From assembly GCA_964532225.1 (NCBI GenBank), contig CAZHHM010000012.1, positions 1 through 49,092 on the forward strand: 49,092 nucleotides of DNA, written 5' to 3'. The stretch's first letter is position 1; every line of letters begins with the position of its first letter. The stretch comes from CAZHHM01 sp964532225. Lineage in GTDB: Bacteria; Margulisbacteria; WOR-1; JAKLHX01. Below the pieces are notes generated by a model, which ran no database searches, was not told the origin of the DNA, and worked only from the letters and a program-made list of their open reading frames with translations. Of the stretch, positions 1-9,387 are shown piece by piece. A program made the position numbers and the translations under genes.

Positions 1-439
1 GTTTGTCCTTGGGGATACTGCTTGTATAAAGGATCGTGTCTTTTTTGTAATCCCCGTCAGGAGAGGAACTGATGCACTGGACCAGCAAAGGACCGCTTCC
101 TGAAGTGATATTGAGATCGTACCGCAGCTGTAAAAAATCAACAGTATCCTTCTGTTTGAGCGTGATGGTAAGTCCCGCATCCTGACTTTGGGTTCCGGTA
201 TTTATCGTTAGCGATCCGCTTGAGAAGGAACCCGCAGCCCCGTTAAAGAAGCTGAAGCTCTTGACGGACTCGAAAAGGTCGAAGTCCAATCGATTAAACG
301 ATGCTGGATGGCTGCCAAGACACAAGCTCTCACTTCTTAATGCATTTCCGGGGCCGGCCGCAGTCCTCTTTGGACCGGCTTCGGTCATTCTTATATGTTG
401 CGTTCCGGTTGCAGAGATCCTCAAGTATATCCCCTTCAT
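1..439 (-). CDS. hypothetical protein, 3' end cut by the window edge
   Basis: On the minus strand a frame stays open from an ATG at 437-439 to the left edge, giving at least 146 residues. I do not recognise the family. From about residue 50 the product is rich in Ser, Thr, Gly and alternating hydrophobic residues (FSSGSLTINTGTQ, DFLQLRYDLNITS), which suggests a beta-sandwich such as a secreted or surface domain. No clear signal peptide is visible at the chosen start and there is no good ribosome-binding site. The frame also stays open upstream of 439 into repeat DNA, so the true start is uncertain. Codon use in the first 45 residues is less typical than in the rest, so the gene may begin further in. 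The opposite-strand open frame at 261-536 is its shadow. Confidence 0.45.
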   Translation of the reverse strand, partial: MKGIYLRISATGTQHIRMTEAGPKRTAAGPGNALRSESLCLGSHPASFNRLDFDLFESVKSFSFFNGAAGSFSSGSLTINTGTQSQDAGLTITLKQKDTVDFLQLRYDLNITSGSGPLLVQCISSSPDGDYKKDTILYTSSIPKDK

Positions 440-464
440 ATATGTATCGTTAAAAACAGGGGAG

Positions 465-556
465 AGTTGCAGGTTTAAAAGTTGCAAGTTGCAGGTTGGG
501 ACAAACGATCTATTGTCTTCTAACCTTCAACCTTAAACTTGCAACCTGCAACAACT
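465..556. repeat. degenerate heptamer repeat in two inverted arms
   Basis: The left arm (465-500) is made of AGTTGCA/GGTTGGG-like 7-mers with one extra base. The right arm (522-556) is made of AACCTTC/AACCTGC-like 7-mers in perfect 7-nt phase. The arms are imperfect reverse complements around a 21-nt spacer. It lies between two divergent genes. Confidence 0.85.
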
Positions 557-612
557 AATTGAACCTTTGATATTTGGGTTTTGTCATTTGGAATATTACG
601 CCACCCCCCGCC

Positions 613-641
613 TTAAAATCGTATTTAATAAATGCTAAAAT
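613..641 (+). promoter_or_regulatory. sigma70-type promoter of the first GH94 gene
   Basis: TTAAAA (613-618), a 17-nt spacer and TAAAAT (636-641) preceded by TGC, an extended -10. Transcription would start near 648 and leave a leader of about 35 nt that contains the AAGGAAA ribosome-binding site of the gene at 683. Confidence 0.55.
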
Positions 642-682
642 TAATCTGTAAAAATCGACAGCAATTTAGAAAGGAAATATTG

Positions 683-3100
683 ATGAATTACGGCCATTTT
701 TCAGACGACGGGAAAGAATACATCATTACGAACCCGGACACGCCCAGGCCATGGGGGAATTACCTTACGAACGAAAAATACTGTGCCGTCATTTCGCAGA
801 CCGGAGGCGGCTACAGCTTCTTCAAGGATTCCAAGACCGAAAGGATGCTTTACTGGACAGGCCAAAACCTTCATCAGGGACGTCCCGGCAGATATGTGTT
901 CGTGCAGGATGAGGAGACTAAAAAGGCCTTCAGCGTTTCATGGGACCCGATCAGGGAAAAGTACGATTCATACGAATGCCGCGTCGGTTTCGGCTATCAG
1001 ACGATCAAGTCAAAAGCCAACGGCATTGAAGGGGAGACCACCTATTTCGTGCCAAAGGACGAGTCTTGCGAGATCTGGAAGGTCAGGATAAAGAACACTT
1101 CCAAAAAGACCAGAAAACTGAACATTTTCGGGTATCTCGAGTGGTTCATCGGCAGCGCGGACTACCAGACCTTCTACAACATCGCTATCCTATGGAACAG
1201 GGTCAATTTCGACAAGAAGACGAATTCAATATTCGCGAAAAAGACCGCCTTCTACGAAGAGTTCAACATCAAGAACAATCCTTATGTCCTTTTCTTCTCG
1301 ACTGACGCAAAGGTATCCGGCTGGGACTGCCATAAGCAGAACTTCCTGGGCAAGGGCAACACCTGCCAGGACCCAAAAGGCGTGTATGAGGGCAAATGCA
1401 CTCAGAGCATGTGCGACGGCGAGGAGCCGGTGGGAGTGCTTCAGCACAGACTGACCCTTAAGCCGGGACAGGAAAAAGAGTTCGTCTTCATACTCGGCCA
1501 GGCGGTAGGGCAGAAGGAAGCTGAGAGGATGATCTCAAAGTTCAAGAACCAGAAGACAGTGAACAAGGCGCTTGCCGAAACAAAAAAGTTCTGGGCCGAC
1601 AGGATATCCCCGGTCACGCTTGAGACCCCGGACAAGGATTTCAACAACCTGATGAACACCTGGATCAAATACCAGCTCTGGATAAACAATATGTGGAGCA
1701 GGTCCCCCTCGTTCTACCATGAAGGGCAGGGCGGCAGGGGACTGCGCGATTCGTGTCAGGACGGAGAATCTATCCTTTCGGTAGACGCGGAGTACGCGAA
1801 AGCAAAGCTCTTAAAAGTGGCTTCACTCATAAGGCGCGACGGAACGCTGGCCCCCGGCTGGTCCGACACCTACGGGCCTTACGGCAACAGGCCGTTCAAG
1901 GACCATCCGACATGGCTTACGCCGTCCATCGCGGGATATGTCAAGGAGACAGGCGATGTGAACATACTCAACCAGGAAGTGCCGTGGCTTAAGGACAAAT
2001 GGAGGGACGGAGGCACAAAGGTGGACCCCGAGTGGAGGGGCGGTTCGGTGGTCGACGGAGAAGGGACCCTTTTCGATCATCTTCTGGCGCAGCTTAACTT
2101 CACCTATAACGATGTCAGTATCCACGGCATCCCCAGAGTGGGAGAGGCCGACTGGAACGACGCTCTTGACATGGCCGGCAGGAAGCAGATAGGCGAAAGC
2201 GTATGGCTGGGCATAGCGCTGGTCAGGTCGCTTAAGATGCTTGCTGAAATGGCAGGCCTCCTGCACAAAAAGAACATCCAGAAAGACCTTGAAGAAAAGG
2301 CCCGCATCATGTCAAAGAGGATAAACGAGGCCGGATGGGACGGCAAGTGGTACCTCGCCGGCTTCAACGACGACATGATACCTTTCGGTTCATCCAAGAA
2401 CAAAGAGGGCAAAGTGTTCCTTAATTCGCAGTCATGGGCGATACTGGCCGACCTGGTCCCGCAGGACAGGGTCAAGGCCATAATTGATTCAGCTGACAAA
2501 TACCTCGGCGGAAAGCACGGCTACGCCCTGCTTTCACCGGCATATACGGTGTTTGATCCGGGCCTTGGCAGGATAGCCATGTTCTCGCAGGGGACCAAGG
2601 AGAACGCGGCAGTTTTCTGTCACGCTCATACTTTCATGCTTGCGGCCATAGCAAGGCTCAAGATGGGCAACAAGCTCTGGACAGAGATGCAGAAGATAAT
2701 GCCGAACAAGCAAAAGGACATGGAGCTTTACAAAGCCGAGCCGTATGCTTACGCGGAATACCTGATCGGACCCGACCATCCTTACGCTTACGGCGAAGGC
2801 GCCTATACATGGCTTACCGGTACGGCCGGATGGACGTACATGGTCGCCACCGAGTGGCTGCTTGGTGCAAGACGCGATTACGAGGGGCTGAGGATAGACC
2901 CGTGCCTTCCGTCGTCATGGAAAAAGGCAAAGATAACCAGGCCTTTCAGGGGCGCAACTTATGAGATAGAGATAGAGAATCCCAAAGGTGTTGAGAGCGG
3001 CGTTAAGTCTTTAACAGTTGACGGTAAAGAGATAAAAGGCAACCTTATCAAGCCGCATAAGGACGGGAAGGTGCACAAAGTGAAAGTGGTGATGGGGTAG
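683..3100 (+). CDS. GH94 family glycoside phosphorylase (cellobiose/cellodextrin phosphorylase-like)
   Basis: An 805-residue cytoplasmic enzyme of glycoside hydrolase family 94. The family cleaves beta-linked gluco-oligosaccharides with inorganic phosphate, releasing a sugar 1-phosphate. The N-terminus (GKEYIITNPDTPRPWGNYL, then GGGYSFF) is the standard GH94 beginning. The ADWND motif carrying the catalytic acid Asp lies at residues 489-493, and the C-terminal block (GLRIDPCLPSSW, FRGATYEIEIENP) is also typical. I start at ATG 683, where AAGGAAA precedes it at the right distance, rather than at an upstream in-frame codon at 632. It is clearly diverged from the second GH94 enzyme at 6985, which matches cellobiose phosphorylase far better, so the substrate here is open (longer cellodextrin or another beta-glucoside). 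It forms a single-gene unit with its own promoter and terminator. Confidence 0.93.
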   Translation: MNYGHFSDDGKEYIITNPDTPRPWGNYLTNEKYCAVISQTGGGYSFFKDSKTERMLYWTGQNLHQGRPGRYVFVQDEETKKAFSVSWDPIREKYDSYECRVGFGYQTIKSKANGIEGETTYFVPKDESCEIWKVRIKNTSKKTRKLNIFGYLEWFIGSADYQTFYNIAILWNRVNFDKKTNSIFAKKTAFYEEFNIKNNPYVLFFSTDAKVSGWDCHKQNFLGKGNTCQDPKGVYEGKCTQSMCDGEEPVGVLQHRLTLKPGQEKEFVFILGQAVGQKEAERMISKFKNQKTVNKALAETKKFWADRISPVTLETPDKDFNNLMNTWIKYQLWINNMWSRSPSFYHEGQGGRGLRDSCQDGESILSVDAEYAKAKLLKVASLIRRDGTLAPGWSDTYGPYGNRPFKDHPTWLTPSIAGYVKETGDVNILNQEVPWLKDKWRDGGTKVDPEWRGGSVVDGEGTLFDHLLAQLNFTYNDVSIHGIPRVGEADWNDALDMAGRKQIGESVWLGIALVRSLKMLAEMAGLLHKKNIQKDLEEKARIMSKRINEAGWDGKWYLAGFNDDMIPFGSSKNKEGKVFLNSQSWAILADLVPQDRVKAIIDSADKYLGGKHGYALLSPAYTVFDPGLGRIAMFSQGTKENAAVFCHAHTFMLAAIARLKMGNKLWTEMQKIMPNKQKDMELYKAEPYAYAEYLIGPDHPYAYGEGAYTWLTGTAGWTYMVATEWLLGARRDYEGLRIDPCLPSSWKKAKITRPFRGATYEIEIENPKGVESGVKSLTVDGKEIKGNLIKPHKDGKVHKVKVVMG

Positions 3101-3114
3101 AGAAAAAAGACCTA

Positions 3115-3142
3115 GATCCGAATTCCGAAATCCGAATGTGGA
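3115..3142. repeat. heptamer repeat (ATCCGA type)
   Basis: Four consecutive 7-mers of the type GATCCGA, ATTCCGA, AATCCGA and a divergent last unit lie between the GH94 stop codon and its terminator. It belongs to the same class of 7-nt intergenic repeats seen elsewhere in the window. Confidence 0.7.
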
Positions 3143-3166
3143 GCCGGAAATATTTCAAAACAATGA

Positions 3167-3193
3167 GCCCCCGCCTAGGCGGGGGCTTTTTTT
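3167..3193 (+). terminator. rho-independent terminator
   Basis: A perfect 20-bp palindrome (3167-3186, GCCCCCGCCT and its complement) is followed by seven T (3187-3193). It ends the GH94 transcript. It also sits 10 nt from the stop of the convergent gene at 3197, but on that strand the T-tract is weak. Confidence 0.9.
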
Positions 3194-3196
3194 ATG

Positions 3197-4672
3197 TTAT
3201 TGATCTCCTTTATTGATCTCCAGGATCAATTCTTTAGCGATGTCAGAACGGTAGGTCCCGTTTTCCGATGTCACGGCAGTAAGCTCCTTAAGGGCTTTTT
3301 TACCTATGGACCTCAGGGCATTCTGCGCTTTAAAGTCCTCGATGTTGCGTACCAGGAATACAATGACATCTTTGTCGGCATTCGGGGAGGCGATCCCCAA
3401 GTCATTTATCAGTTCGATGGTCGCGTCTTTTCTGACCCCTTCGGAATTGAGGTCCAGTCTTGTCCTGACCAGCGGGACAGCTCTTTTGCCGATCATTCCC
3501 AGCAGATCTTTGCACAATTCCCCTATGGTCTTTGTTGAGTACTCTCTGTTTTCGAGCCTGAAACTGCTGTACATATTATCAGCAAGGAATGCTATCAGGT
3601 TCGCGGGGGCTTTCTTCCAGCTATCGTACCTTATTCCTGAGAGACCGTTCAATGCCTTTAGGTGTGCATATTCGGTGTGCGGGGCGATTAACAGTTTTTC
3701 TGATGAGATCTTTTTAAAGATCAGGTCCTCCAAATGAAGAGCGGACCTTATCTTATCGGTCAACAGTGTTCCTGCTAATTCTCCTGCTCCTGTAATATAG
3801 TTCCCTCTAACCATCCATTCGCTTAGATGGTCAGGACGACCGATGTGTTCATATAGTATGGCGGCGTCTATCCAGGAAAGAGTTTTGATCACTTCCGAAC
3901 AGTCGCTGATCATCTTGTCGGTCACTATTGTCTTTGCTATGCTTGCGGGCTTGACCGCTGCTGTGGCCGCCTGTGCTCTTTGTGGCAGGCAATGGTCTCC
4001 GTATAACTCCACGTTCAAGGTCCAGCCGAAGTTTGTGAACCGTGTATCGCTTATCAGGCTCCATATCTTCCTGTCGACAGATCTACCGTACGGCCTGTTA
4101 AAAAGCTCTGTTGATAAGAGTGCGGACACATCATCAATCAACGCGTTAAAACTGCCGTTATCAACCAGCTCGGCAGTAAACGCCTTTCTATCTCTTGAGT
4201 CCGGGCTATAGAACAGAGAATATGTTTGTCTAGGGGATAGTTCAGGTCTTTTCTCAGAGAGCTTGCAGATCACATCCCTGTAAGCTTCGACCTCTATAAG
4301 GTCCCTGACATCCGTTATTGCAGACTCGGCTGCAGCTAAACCTTCGCAAGGACCTTTGTATCTCAGGTGCCTGAGCTCTTCGTCTTGCCTGCATTCCGCA
4401 GGTGAAAATCCTGTCTGGCATACGATTTGCCTGAATAAGATAAGATCTGCATCGGCCAGTTTGCCATCGTTGACCGCTTTCCTTATCTCTCTTGCCGCGA
4501 CCTGGGCTTCATCGTAGGTGTCAAGATAACCGTTCCCGGCTTCCATGCCTTCGGTCCTGTCCGGGTGTTTCGCTCTCCATTGTTTGTGGCATTCCGTGAA
4601 CACGACCTTGTCGGCAAACTCGAAATATTTTCTCAATCTCTCCGGCGCTTCACTTATCTTTATCCCACCCAT
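3197..4672 (-). CDS. hypothetical protein, helical, HEAT-like C-terminus
   Basis: A 491-residue protein with no signal peptide or membrane segment, so probably cytoplasmic. I do not recognise the family. It is rich in Ala, Leu, Lys and Glu. The C-terminal third (about residues 380-490) shows short amphipathic helix pairs (KTIGELCKDLLGMIGK, IVFLVRNIEDFKAQNALRSI) that resemble HEAT-type repeats, suggesting a scaffold or binding role. The start at 4672 is supported by AAGGGGGATA just upstream. It is a single gene, convergent with the GH94 unit and divergent from the glycosidase operon. Nothing in the sequence ties it to sugar metabolism. Confidence 0.85.
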   Translation of the reverse strand: MGGIKISEAPERLRKYFEFADKVVFTECHKQWRAKHPDRTEGMEAGNGYLDTYDEAQVAAREIRKAVNDGKLADADLILFRQIVCQTGFSPAECRQDEELRHLRYKGPCEGLAAAESAITDVRDLIEVEAYRDVICKLSEKRPELSPRQTYSLFYSPDSRDRKAFTAELVDNGSFNALIDDVSALLSTELFNRPYGRSVDRKIWSLISDTRFTNFGWTLNVELYGDHCLPQRAQAATAAVKPASIAKTIVTDKMISDCSEVIKTLSWIDAAILYEHIGRPDHLSEWMVRGNYITGAGELAGTLLTDKIRSALHLEDLIFKKISSEKLLIAPHTEYAHLKALNGLSGIRYDSWKKAPANLIAFLADNMYSSFRLENREYSTKTIGELCKDLLGMIGKRAVPLVRTRLDLNSEGVRKDATIELINDLGIASPNADKDVIVFLVRNIEDFKAQNALRSIGKKALKELTAVTSENGTYRSDIAKELILEINKGDQ

Positions 4673-4712
4673 ATATTTATCCCCCTTTTTTGCCCCCCTT
4701 ACGAGGCAGATG

Positions 4713-4742
4713 TATATCGGGTGCGTTTTTTGCCGATTTCAA
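4713..4742 (-). promoter_or_regulatory. possible promoter of the minus-strand hypothetical gene
   Basis: Read on the minus strand: TTGAAA (complement of 4737-4742), an 18-nt spacer, GATATA (complement of 4713-4718). The -10 is imperfect; TATACA two bases further on would give a 20-nt spacer. Confidence 0.35.
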
Positions 4743-4828
4743 GGGAAATTCGAATTTTCGAAAAATGCGGTTGAGTTTTGATCAAATTACCGACAGGAAC
4801 GGAGGCGCGTTCATTGACAATGGATTTT

Positions 4829-4837
4829 TGCTATAAT
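4829..4837 (+). promoter_or_regulatory. extended -10 promoter of the mannan/cello-oligosaccharide operon
   Basis: TGC followed by a perfect TATAAT (4832-4837) gives an extended -10 element. No TTGACA lies at 17 nt; a TTGACA at 4814-4819 is only 12 nt away. The start site would be near 4844, giving a 28-nt leader before the GH42 gene. No operator is obvious. Confidence 0.5.
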
Positions 4838-4871
4838 TACCTTTATCAAAGGATTGTAAGAATAATACCTA

Positions 4872-6950
4872 ATGTTCCAATTCGGCGTAACATTCTATCC
4901 TGATCAGTGGCCTAAGGACTACTGGGAACGAGCGTTCTTCCAGATCTCCGAAAGCGGTTTCGGGCTGGTTCGTTTCGGCGAAATGGCATGGAACTGGTTC
5001 GAGCCCAGAGAAGGCGAGTTCCATTTCGAAGAGCTGCAGGAAGCTCTTGATCTCGCGAACAAATACGGACTCAAGGTCCTTCTCGGCATCCCTACTTCCA
5101 TGGCGCCACCCTGGCTCATAAGAAAATATCCCGAGGTAAGGCCTCTTTCCAACGAAGGTACGCTTTATCCCGAGTACGGACCAAGGCCGAATATCTGCAG
5201 GGACACAGGCACTTACAGGGCTTTTGCCGAAAGGCTTGCCCGCAAGATGCTCGAAAAGTTCAAAGACCATCCCGCTGTGCTGTACTGGCAGGTGGATAAC
5301 GAACCTGTGTATCCTCCGCTCGATTCCACGACCAACAATGACTTCTGCCATTGCGACGAAACAAGAAAGAAGTTCATCGACTGGGCCGTCTCCAAATACG
5401 GCACCCTTGAGAACATCAACAGGGTATGGGGCACAAAATTCTGGACCAATGAGTTCGGCGAGCTTGAGGATATCACGACACCTAAAGCCGGGGTCTGGGA
5501 CGCCGGCAACCCTCACATATTCCTTGACTGGTTCCGTTTTAAGACCGAATCCCTCAAAATGCATATCGACTGGCTCAAATCGATAGTCAGGGAATATGAC
5601 AAGGACCGCAAGGTCGGCACTAACGGCTTTCTGGGCATCTGCCCGAGGGTCCCTGAGCATGACGTGCTTGCTTCGAACATGGACTGGTACGGCTGGGACA
5701 TATACCCGATGGGCGGAAGGAACACCCAGCAGAACATCGCAGAGATGGCGGACTGGTGGAGGAGCCTTACCTCAGGCAGGGATACCGAGTTCCATGTGAC
5801 AGAGCTGCAGGGAGGTCCTAACGTAAGATGGGGTTATCCCGGCTACATCGAAGGCCCGGAGATAAGGATATGGACGCATCAGGTCGTGGCCCACGGGGCG
5901 CAGGCCGTGCTTTATCATCAGTGGCGAACGGCTGTTTTCGGAGGAGAGACCGGCGGTTTCGGCATTCTCCGTCCGGACGGCTCAAGGACCCCCCGTCTGG
6001 AAGCTATCGAGAAGGCCGGCCTCGAGATCAAGAGGCTCATGCCGGAGCTCCAGAACTACAAGCTCAATCCCAAGGCCGCCGTGGCCTATCTCAGGTCGTC
6101 CGACATTCAGACCTATCAGGAGCAGGGGCCTCCCAGGGTGATAGCCGGACAGTGGGAGCAGGTGAGGTCGGAGCTCGGCCACACGCACGGTCTTGATTCA
6201 TGCCAGGGAGCTTACCAGGTCCTGTGGAACTACTACAATCCAGCGGCGTTCATATTTGAGAGGCATCTGGAAAGCGGCGACCTTCCTTACGACGTTATCC
6301 TTCTTCCAAACCCGTATATCCTCAAAAAGCAGCATGTCGACTCTCTCATGAAGTTCATGGAAAAGGGCGGGGTGCTCATTACTGAGGGCAGGTTCGGCGC
6401 GAAGAACGAGAACGCTATGCTGCACGAGAACTCCGTGCTTATGGAGCTTCTGGGGATGCCGAGCGACCATATCGAGACCATAGACGACAGGGTGTTCATA
6501 CCTAAGATACGCAGCTATGCCTACGGTTTCAGGGACCTCCTGCCTGAGGGGACCGAAGGCGTGATAATGGAGTTCAAGGACGGCTATCCCGCTTTCATAG
6601 AGAAGAAGGTCGGCAACGGCAAGCTGATATACGCGACCTTCAGCCTCTTCATGAGCATAGGCAAAATGGGCAACGCGAGACTGGCCGACCATGTCAGGTC
6701 GCTTCTGCCACAGCCGGAGATATTCCTTAAGGACAAGGACAACATCGAAATGGTGATATGGGAGAACGGCAGCTCGCCGCTTCTCTACATCATCAATCAC
6801 TCAACGAGGAAAGATAAGTTCGAGGTCATACTGCCTGACAGGTTCTCAAAGGCCGAAGACCTCCTCGGTGAAAAGGCTTTCGATGTCGAGAAAGGTAAGC
6901 TGAGCCTCGCGCTTGAGGGCAGGGGCGTGCTGGTCCTCCGGGTCTCATAG
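4872..6950 (+). CDS. GH42 beta-galactosidase
   Basis: A 692-residue glycoside hydrolase family 42 enzyme, a typical length. The family removes terminal beta-galactosyl residues from oligosaccharides. The TIM-barrel begins at once (FGVTFYPDQWP, then VRFGEMAWNWFEP). The acid/base Glu144 is in WQVDNEP and the nucleophile Glu311 in VTELQGG. The A4-type trimerisation domain follows at about residues 390-610, with a short C-terminal beta domain. There is no signal peptide, so it acts in the cytoplasm on imported oligosaccharides, possibly galactose side groups of (galacto)glucomannan. It is the first gene of an operon with the next GH94, GH2 and permease genes. No strong ribosome-binding site precedes the ATG. 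Confidence 0.95.
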   Translation: MFQFGVTFYPDQWPKDYWERAFFQISESGFGLVRFGEMAWNWFEPREGEFHFEELQEALDLANKYGLKVLLGIPTSMAPPWLIRKYPEVRPLSNEGTLYPEYGPRPNICRDTGTYRAFAERLARKMLEKFKDHPAVLYWQVDNEPVYPPLDSTTNNDFCHCDETRKKFIDWAVSKYGTLENINRVWGTKFWTNEFGELEDITTPKAGVWDAGNPHIFLDWFRFKTESLKMHIDWLKSIVREYDKDRKVGTNGFLGICPRVPEHDVLASNMDWYGWDIYPMGGRNTQQNIAEMADWWRSLTSGRDTEFHVTELQGGPNVRWGYPGYIEGPEIRIWTHQVVAHGAQAVLYHQWRTAVFGGETGGFGILRPDGSRTPRLEAIEKAGLEIKRLMPELQNYKLNPKAAVAYLRSSDIQTYQEQGPPRVIAGQWEQVRSELGHTHGLDSCQGAYQVLWNYYNPAAFIFERHLESGDLPYDVILLPNPYILKKQHVDSLMKFMEKGGVLITEGRFGAKNENAMLHENSVLMELLGMPSDHIETIDDRVFIPKIRSYAYGFRDLLPEGTEGVIMEFKDGYPAFIEKKVGNGKLIYATFSLFMSIGKMGNARLADHVRSLLPQPEIFLKDKDNIEMVIWENGSSPLLYIINHSTRKDKFEVILPDRFSKAEDLLGEKAFDVEKGKLSLALEGRGVLVLRVS

Positions 6951-6984
6951 GCCAAAAAAATATACCAGGAAAGGGGATCATAAG

Positions 6985-9387
6985 GTGAAGTACGGTTATT
7001 TTGACGTCGAGAACAAGGAATATGTGATCACAAGGCCCGACACTCCGCTCCCGTGGATCAATTATCTTGGCTGCGAAGAATACTGCGGACTGATATCCAA
7101 TACCGGAGGCGGCTACAGCTTTTACAAAGACCCCAAAGAAAGAAGGCTGCTGAGGTACCGCTACAACAATATCCCGTATGACAGGGGCGGAAGGTATGTC
7201 TATATCAGGGACAACAAGACCAGCGAGTTCTGGTCCGCGACCTGGCAGCCGGTAATAAAGCCCACGGCAAAGATGAGCGAGGACAACGGTACGGCCCTTT
7301 TCTCGGTGCAGGAGGGCAAGAAGGACGACTATATATATGAATGCAGGCACGGGCTCGGCTACACCAAGATAACCTCCAACTACAAGGGGATCCAGTCACA
7401 GGCCACATACTTCGTTCCTATCGGAGAGAACTGCGAGGTCTGGATGGTGGAGCTCAAGAACAACAGCCTCCAGGAGAGAAGCCTGAGCACATTTTCGTTC
7501 GTTGAGTTCTGCCTCTGGGACGCGCTCAACGACATGACCGATTATCAGTACAACCTCAACATCGGAGAGACCGAGGTGGAGGACAGCATGATCTACCATC
7601 TTTCCAGGTTCAGGGTGGAAAAGAGCTATTTCGGGTATTTCCACTGCAACCGCGATATCAGCGGTTTCGAGACCCAGCGCCAGGACTTCCTGGGCCTTTA
7701 CGGGGACCTTTCCTCGCCGAGGGCGGTGAGCGAAGGTAAGATGAACAACTCGATCGCCTGCGGATGGGCGCCGGTAGGCTCTCACAAAGTGGACATCACT
7801 CTCAAGAGCGGCGAATCAAAAGTGATCGTTTTTGTGCTCGGCTACAGCGAGGACAGGAAGGACGCTAAGAGGGCGGTGGCAAAGTTCGCGACCAAAGAGC
7901 TGGTCGAGAAAGAGCTGGGCAAGCTTAAAAAAGTGTGGGACGACAACCTTTCAAAGCTCTCGGTGAATACTCCGGACCAGGACGTCAACCTCATGGTGAA
8001 CGTCTGGAACCAGTACCAGTGCAGGACGACATTCAACTGGTCAAGGTCAGCCTCCTACTACGAATCCGGCATCGGAAGAGGCATGGGCTTCAGGGACAGC
8101 AATCAGGATACCATGGGCTTCGTCTACCAGATCCCGGACAGGGTAAAGCAGAGGATAATCGACCTTGCTTCAACCCAGTTCGAAGAAGGGGACGCGTATC
8201 ACCAGTATTCGCCTCTTACGAAAAAAGGCAACGGCAGGGGTTACAGCGATGACCATCTTTGGCTAGTTTACTCTGTGGCGGCATACATCAAGGAGACGGG
8301 GGACATCAAGTTCCTTTCTCAAAAGGTGCCTTACGACACCGGCAAGAAAGGGACCATGTACGAGCATCTGGCCAAGGCCATCAACTACTCGCTTAAGAAC
8401 GTCGGGCCGCACAAACTGCCTCTGGCAGGTTTCGCCGACTGGAACGACTGCCTCAACATGAAAGGCCCTAAGGACCAGGCGGAATCGGTCATGGTAGCCC
8501 AGATGCTTGCCGGAGCATGCCTCGAGATGAGCAAGATGGCATCGATGGCTAAGAAAAAAGCCGATTCGACCAAGTACATGAAGCTGTTCGAAAAGGTAAG
8601 GGACCAGATCAACAAGGTCGCATGGGACGGGCAGTGGTACATAAGGGCTTTTGACGACAACAAAAAGCCCGTCGGCTCAAAGGTGAACAAGGAAGGCAGG
8701 ATATTCCTTGAGACCCAGGGATGGGCGGTGCTAACTCAGGTCGCGGACCAGGAAAGGGCAGTCCAGTGCCTTGACAGCGTGAACAAGCATCTGGCGACCG
8801 AGTACGGGATAATGATCCTTCAGCCGTCATTCTCAAAGTTCTACCCGCAGCTCGGTTCCATCTCTATATATCCTCCTGGCCTAAAGGAGAACGGGGCGAT
8901 ATTCTGCCATCCGAACCCGTGGATCATCATCTCCGAGTGCATGATAGGCAGAGGGGACCAGGCCTTCAAATACTACAAGGCCATAGCTCCGTCCGAAAAG
9001 AACAAGATGCCCGACGTTCACAGGCTGGAACCCTATGTGTACTGCCAGATGATAGCAGGCAAGGACCATAAGGATTTCGGAGAAGCGAAGAACGCCTGGC
9101 TGACCGGTTCGGCGGCATGGAACTTTATGGCGATATCACAGTGGATACTCGGTATCAGGGCTGACTATGAAGGCTTGAGGATAGACCCCTGCATCCCGTC
9201 AGCATGGGACGGTTTCACCGCGAAAAGACAGTTCCGCGGCTGCGAGTACCTGATAGACATAAAGAACCCCTCGCACGTCTGCAAAGGTGTGGTCAGCATG
9301 ACCGTGGACGGCAAGCCGGTGAGCGGCAATGTCATCCCTGTCTTTAAGGACAAAAAGTCCCATAAAGTAGAAGTCGTAATGGGCTGA
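6985..9387 (+). CDS. cellobiose phosphorylase (GH94)
   Basis: An 800-residue cytoplasmic phosphorylase. Cellobiose phosphorylase converts cellobiose and phosphate to glucose 1-phosphate and glucose, conserving energy. The N-terminus (KYGYFDVENKEYVITRPDT) and blocks such as RGMGFRDSNQD, DAYHQYSPLTKKGN and GEAKNAWLTGSAAWNFMAIS match cellobiose phosphorylases closely. The catalytic ADWNDCLNM motif is at about residue 485. I choose the GTG at 6985, preceded by AGGAAAGGGG, because it sets the family N-terminus; the in-frame codon at 6913 lies inside the GH42 gene. It lies 34 nt after GH42 and its TGA overlaps the ATG of the GH2 gene (TGATG), so translation is coupled. Chitobiose phosphorylase is a relative but the internal blocks fit cellobiose better. 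Confidence 0.93.
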   Translation: MKYGYFDVENKEYVITRPDTPLPWINYLGCEEYCGLISNTGGGYSFYKDPKERRLLRYRYNNIPYDRGGRYVYIRDNKTSEFWSATWQPVIKPTAKMSEDNGTALFSVQEGKKDDYIYECRHGLGYTKITSNYKGIQSQATYFVPIGENCEVWMVELKNNSLQERSLSTFSFVEFCLWDALNDMTDYQYNLNIGETEVEDSMIYHLSRFRVEKSYFGYFHCNRDISGFETQRQDFLGLYGDLSSPRAVSEGKMNNSIACGWAPVGSHKVDITLKSGESKVIVFVLGYSEDRKDAKRAVAKFATKELVEKELGKLKKVWDDNLSKLSVNTPDQDVNLMVNVWNQYQCRTTFNWSRSASYYESGIGRGMGFRDSNQDTMGFVYQIPDRVKQRIIDLASTQFEEGDAYHQYSPLTKKGNGRGYSDDHLWLVYSVAAYIKETGDIKFLSQKVPYDTGKKGTMYEHLAKAINYSLKNVGPHKLPLAGFADWNDCLNMKGPKDQAESVMVAQMLAGACLEMSKMASMAKKKADSTKYMKLFEKVRDQINKVAWDGQWYIRAFDDNKKPVGSKVNKEGRIFLETQGWAVLTQVADQERAVQCLDSVNKHLATEYGIMILQPSFSKFYPQLGSISIYPPGLKENGAIFCHPNPWIIISECMIGRGDQAFKYYKAIAPSEKNKMPDVHRLEPYVYCQMIAGKDHKDFGEAKNAWLTGSAAWNFMAISQWILGIRADYEGLRIDPCIPSAWDGFTAKRQFRGCEYLIDIKNPSHVCKGVVSMTVDGKPVSGNVIPVFKDKKSHKVEVVMG

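Noticed and set aside
261..536. Plus-strand open frame of 91 codons
   Set aside because: It is opposite a longer minus-strand frame with better codon use and ends in the heptamer repeat; no ribosome-binding site.
3843..4211. Plus-strand frames across the minus-strand hypothetical gene
   Set aside because: No ribosome-binding sites and atypical codon use; the 491-codon minus frame with a good start explains the region.
4814..4837. TTGACA with TATAAT before the GH42 gene as a classical promoter
   Set aside because: The spacer is only 12 nt; the extended -10 alone is the better reading.
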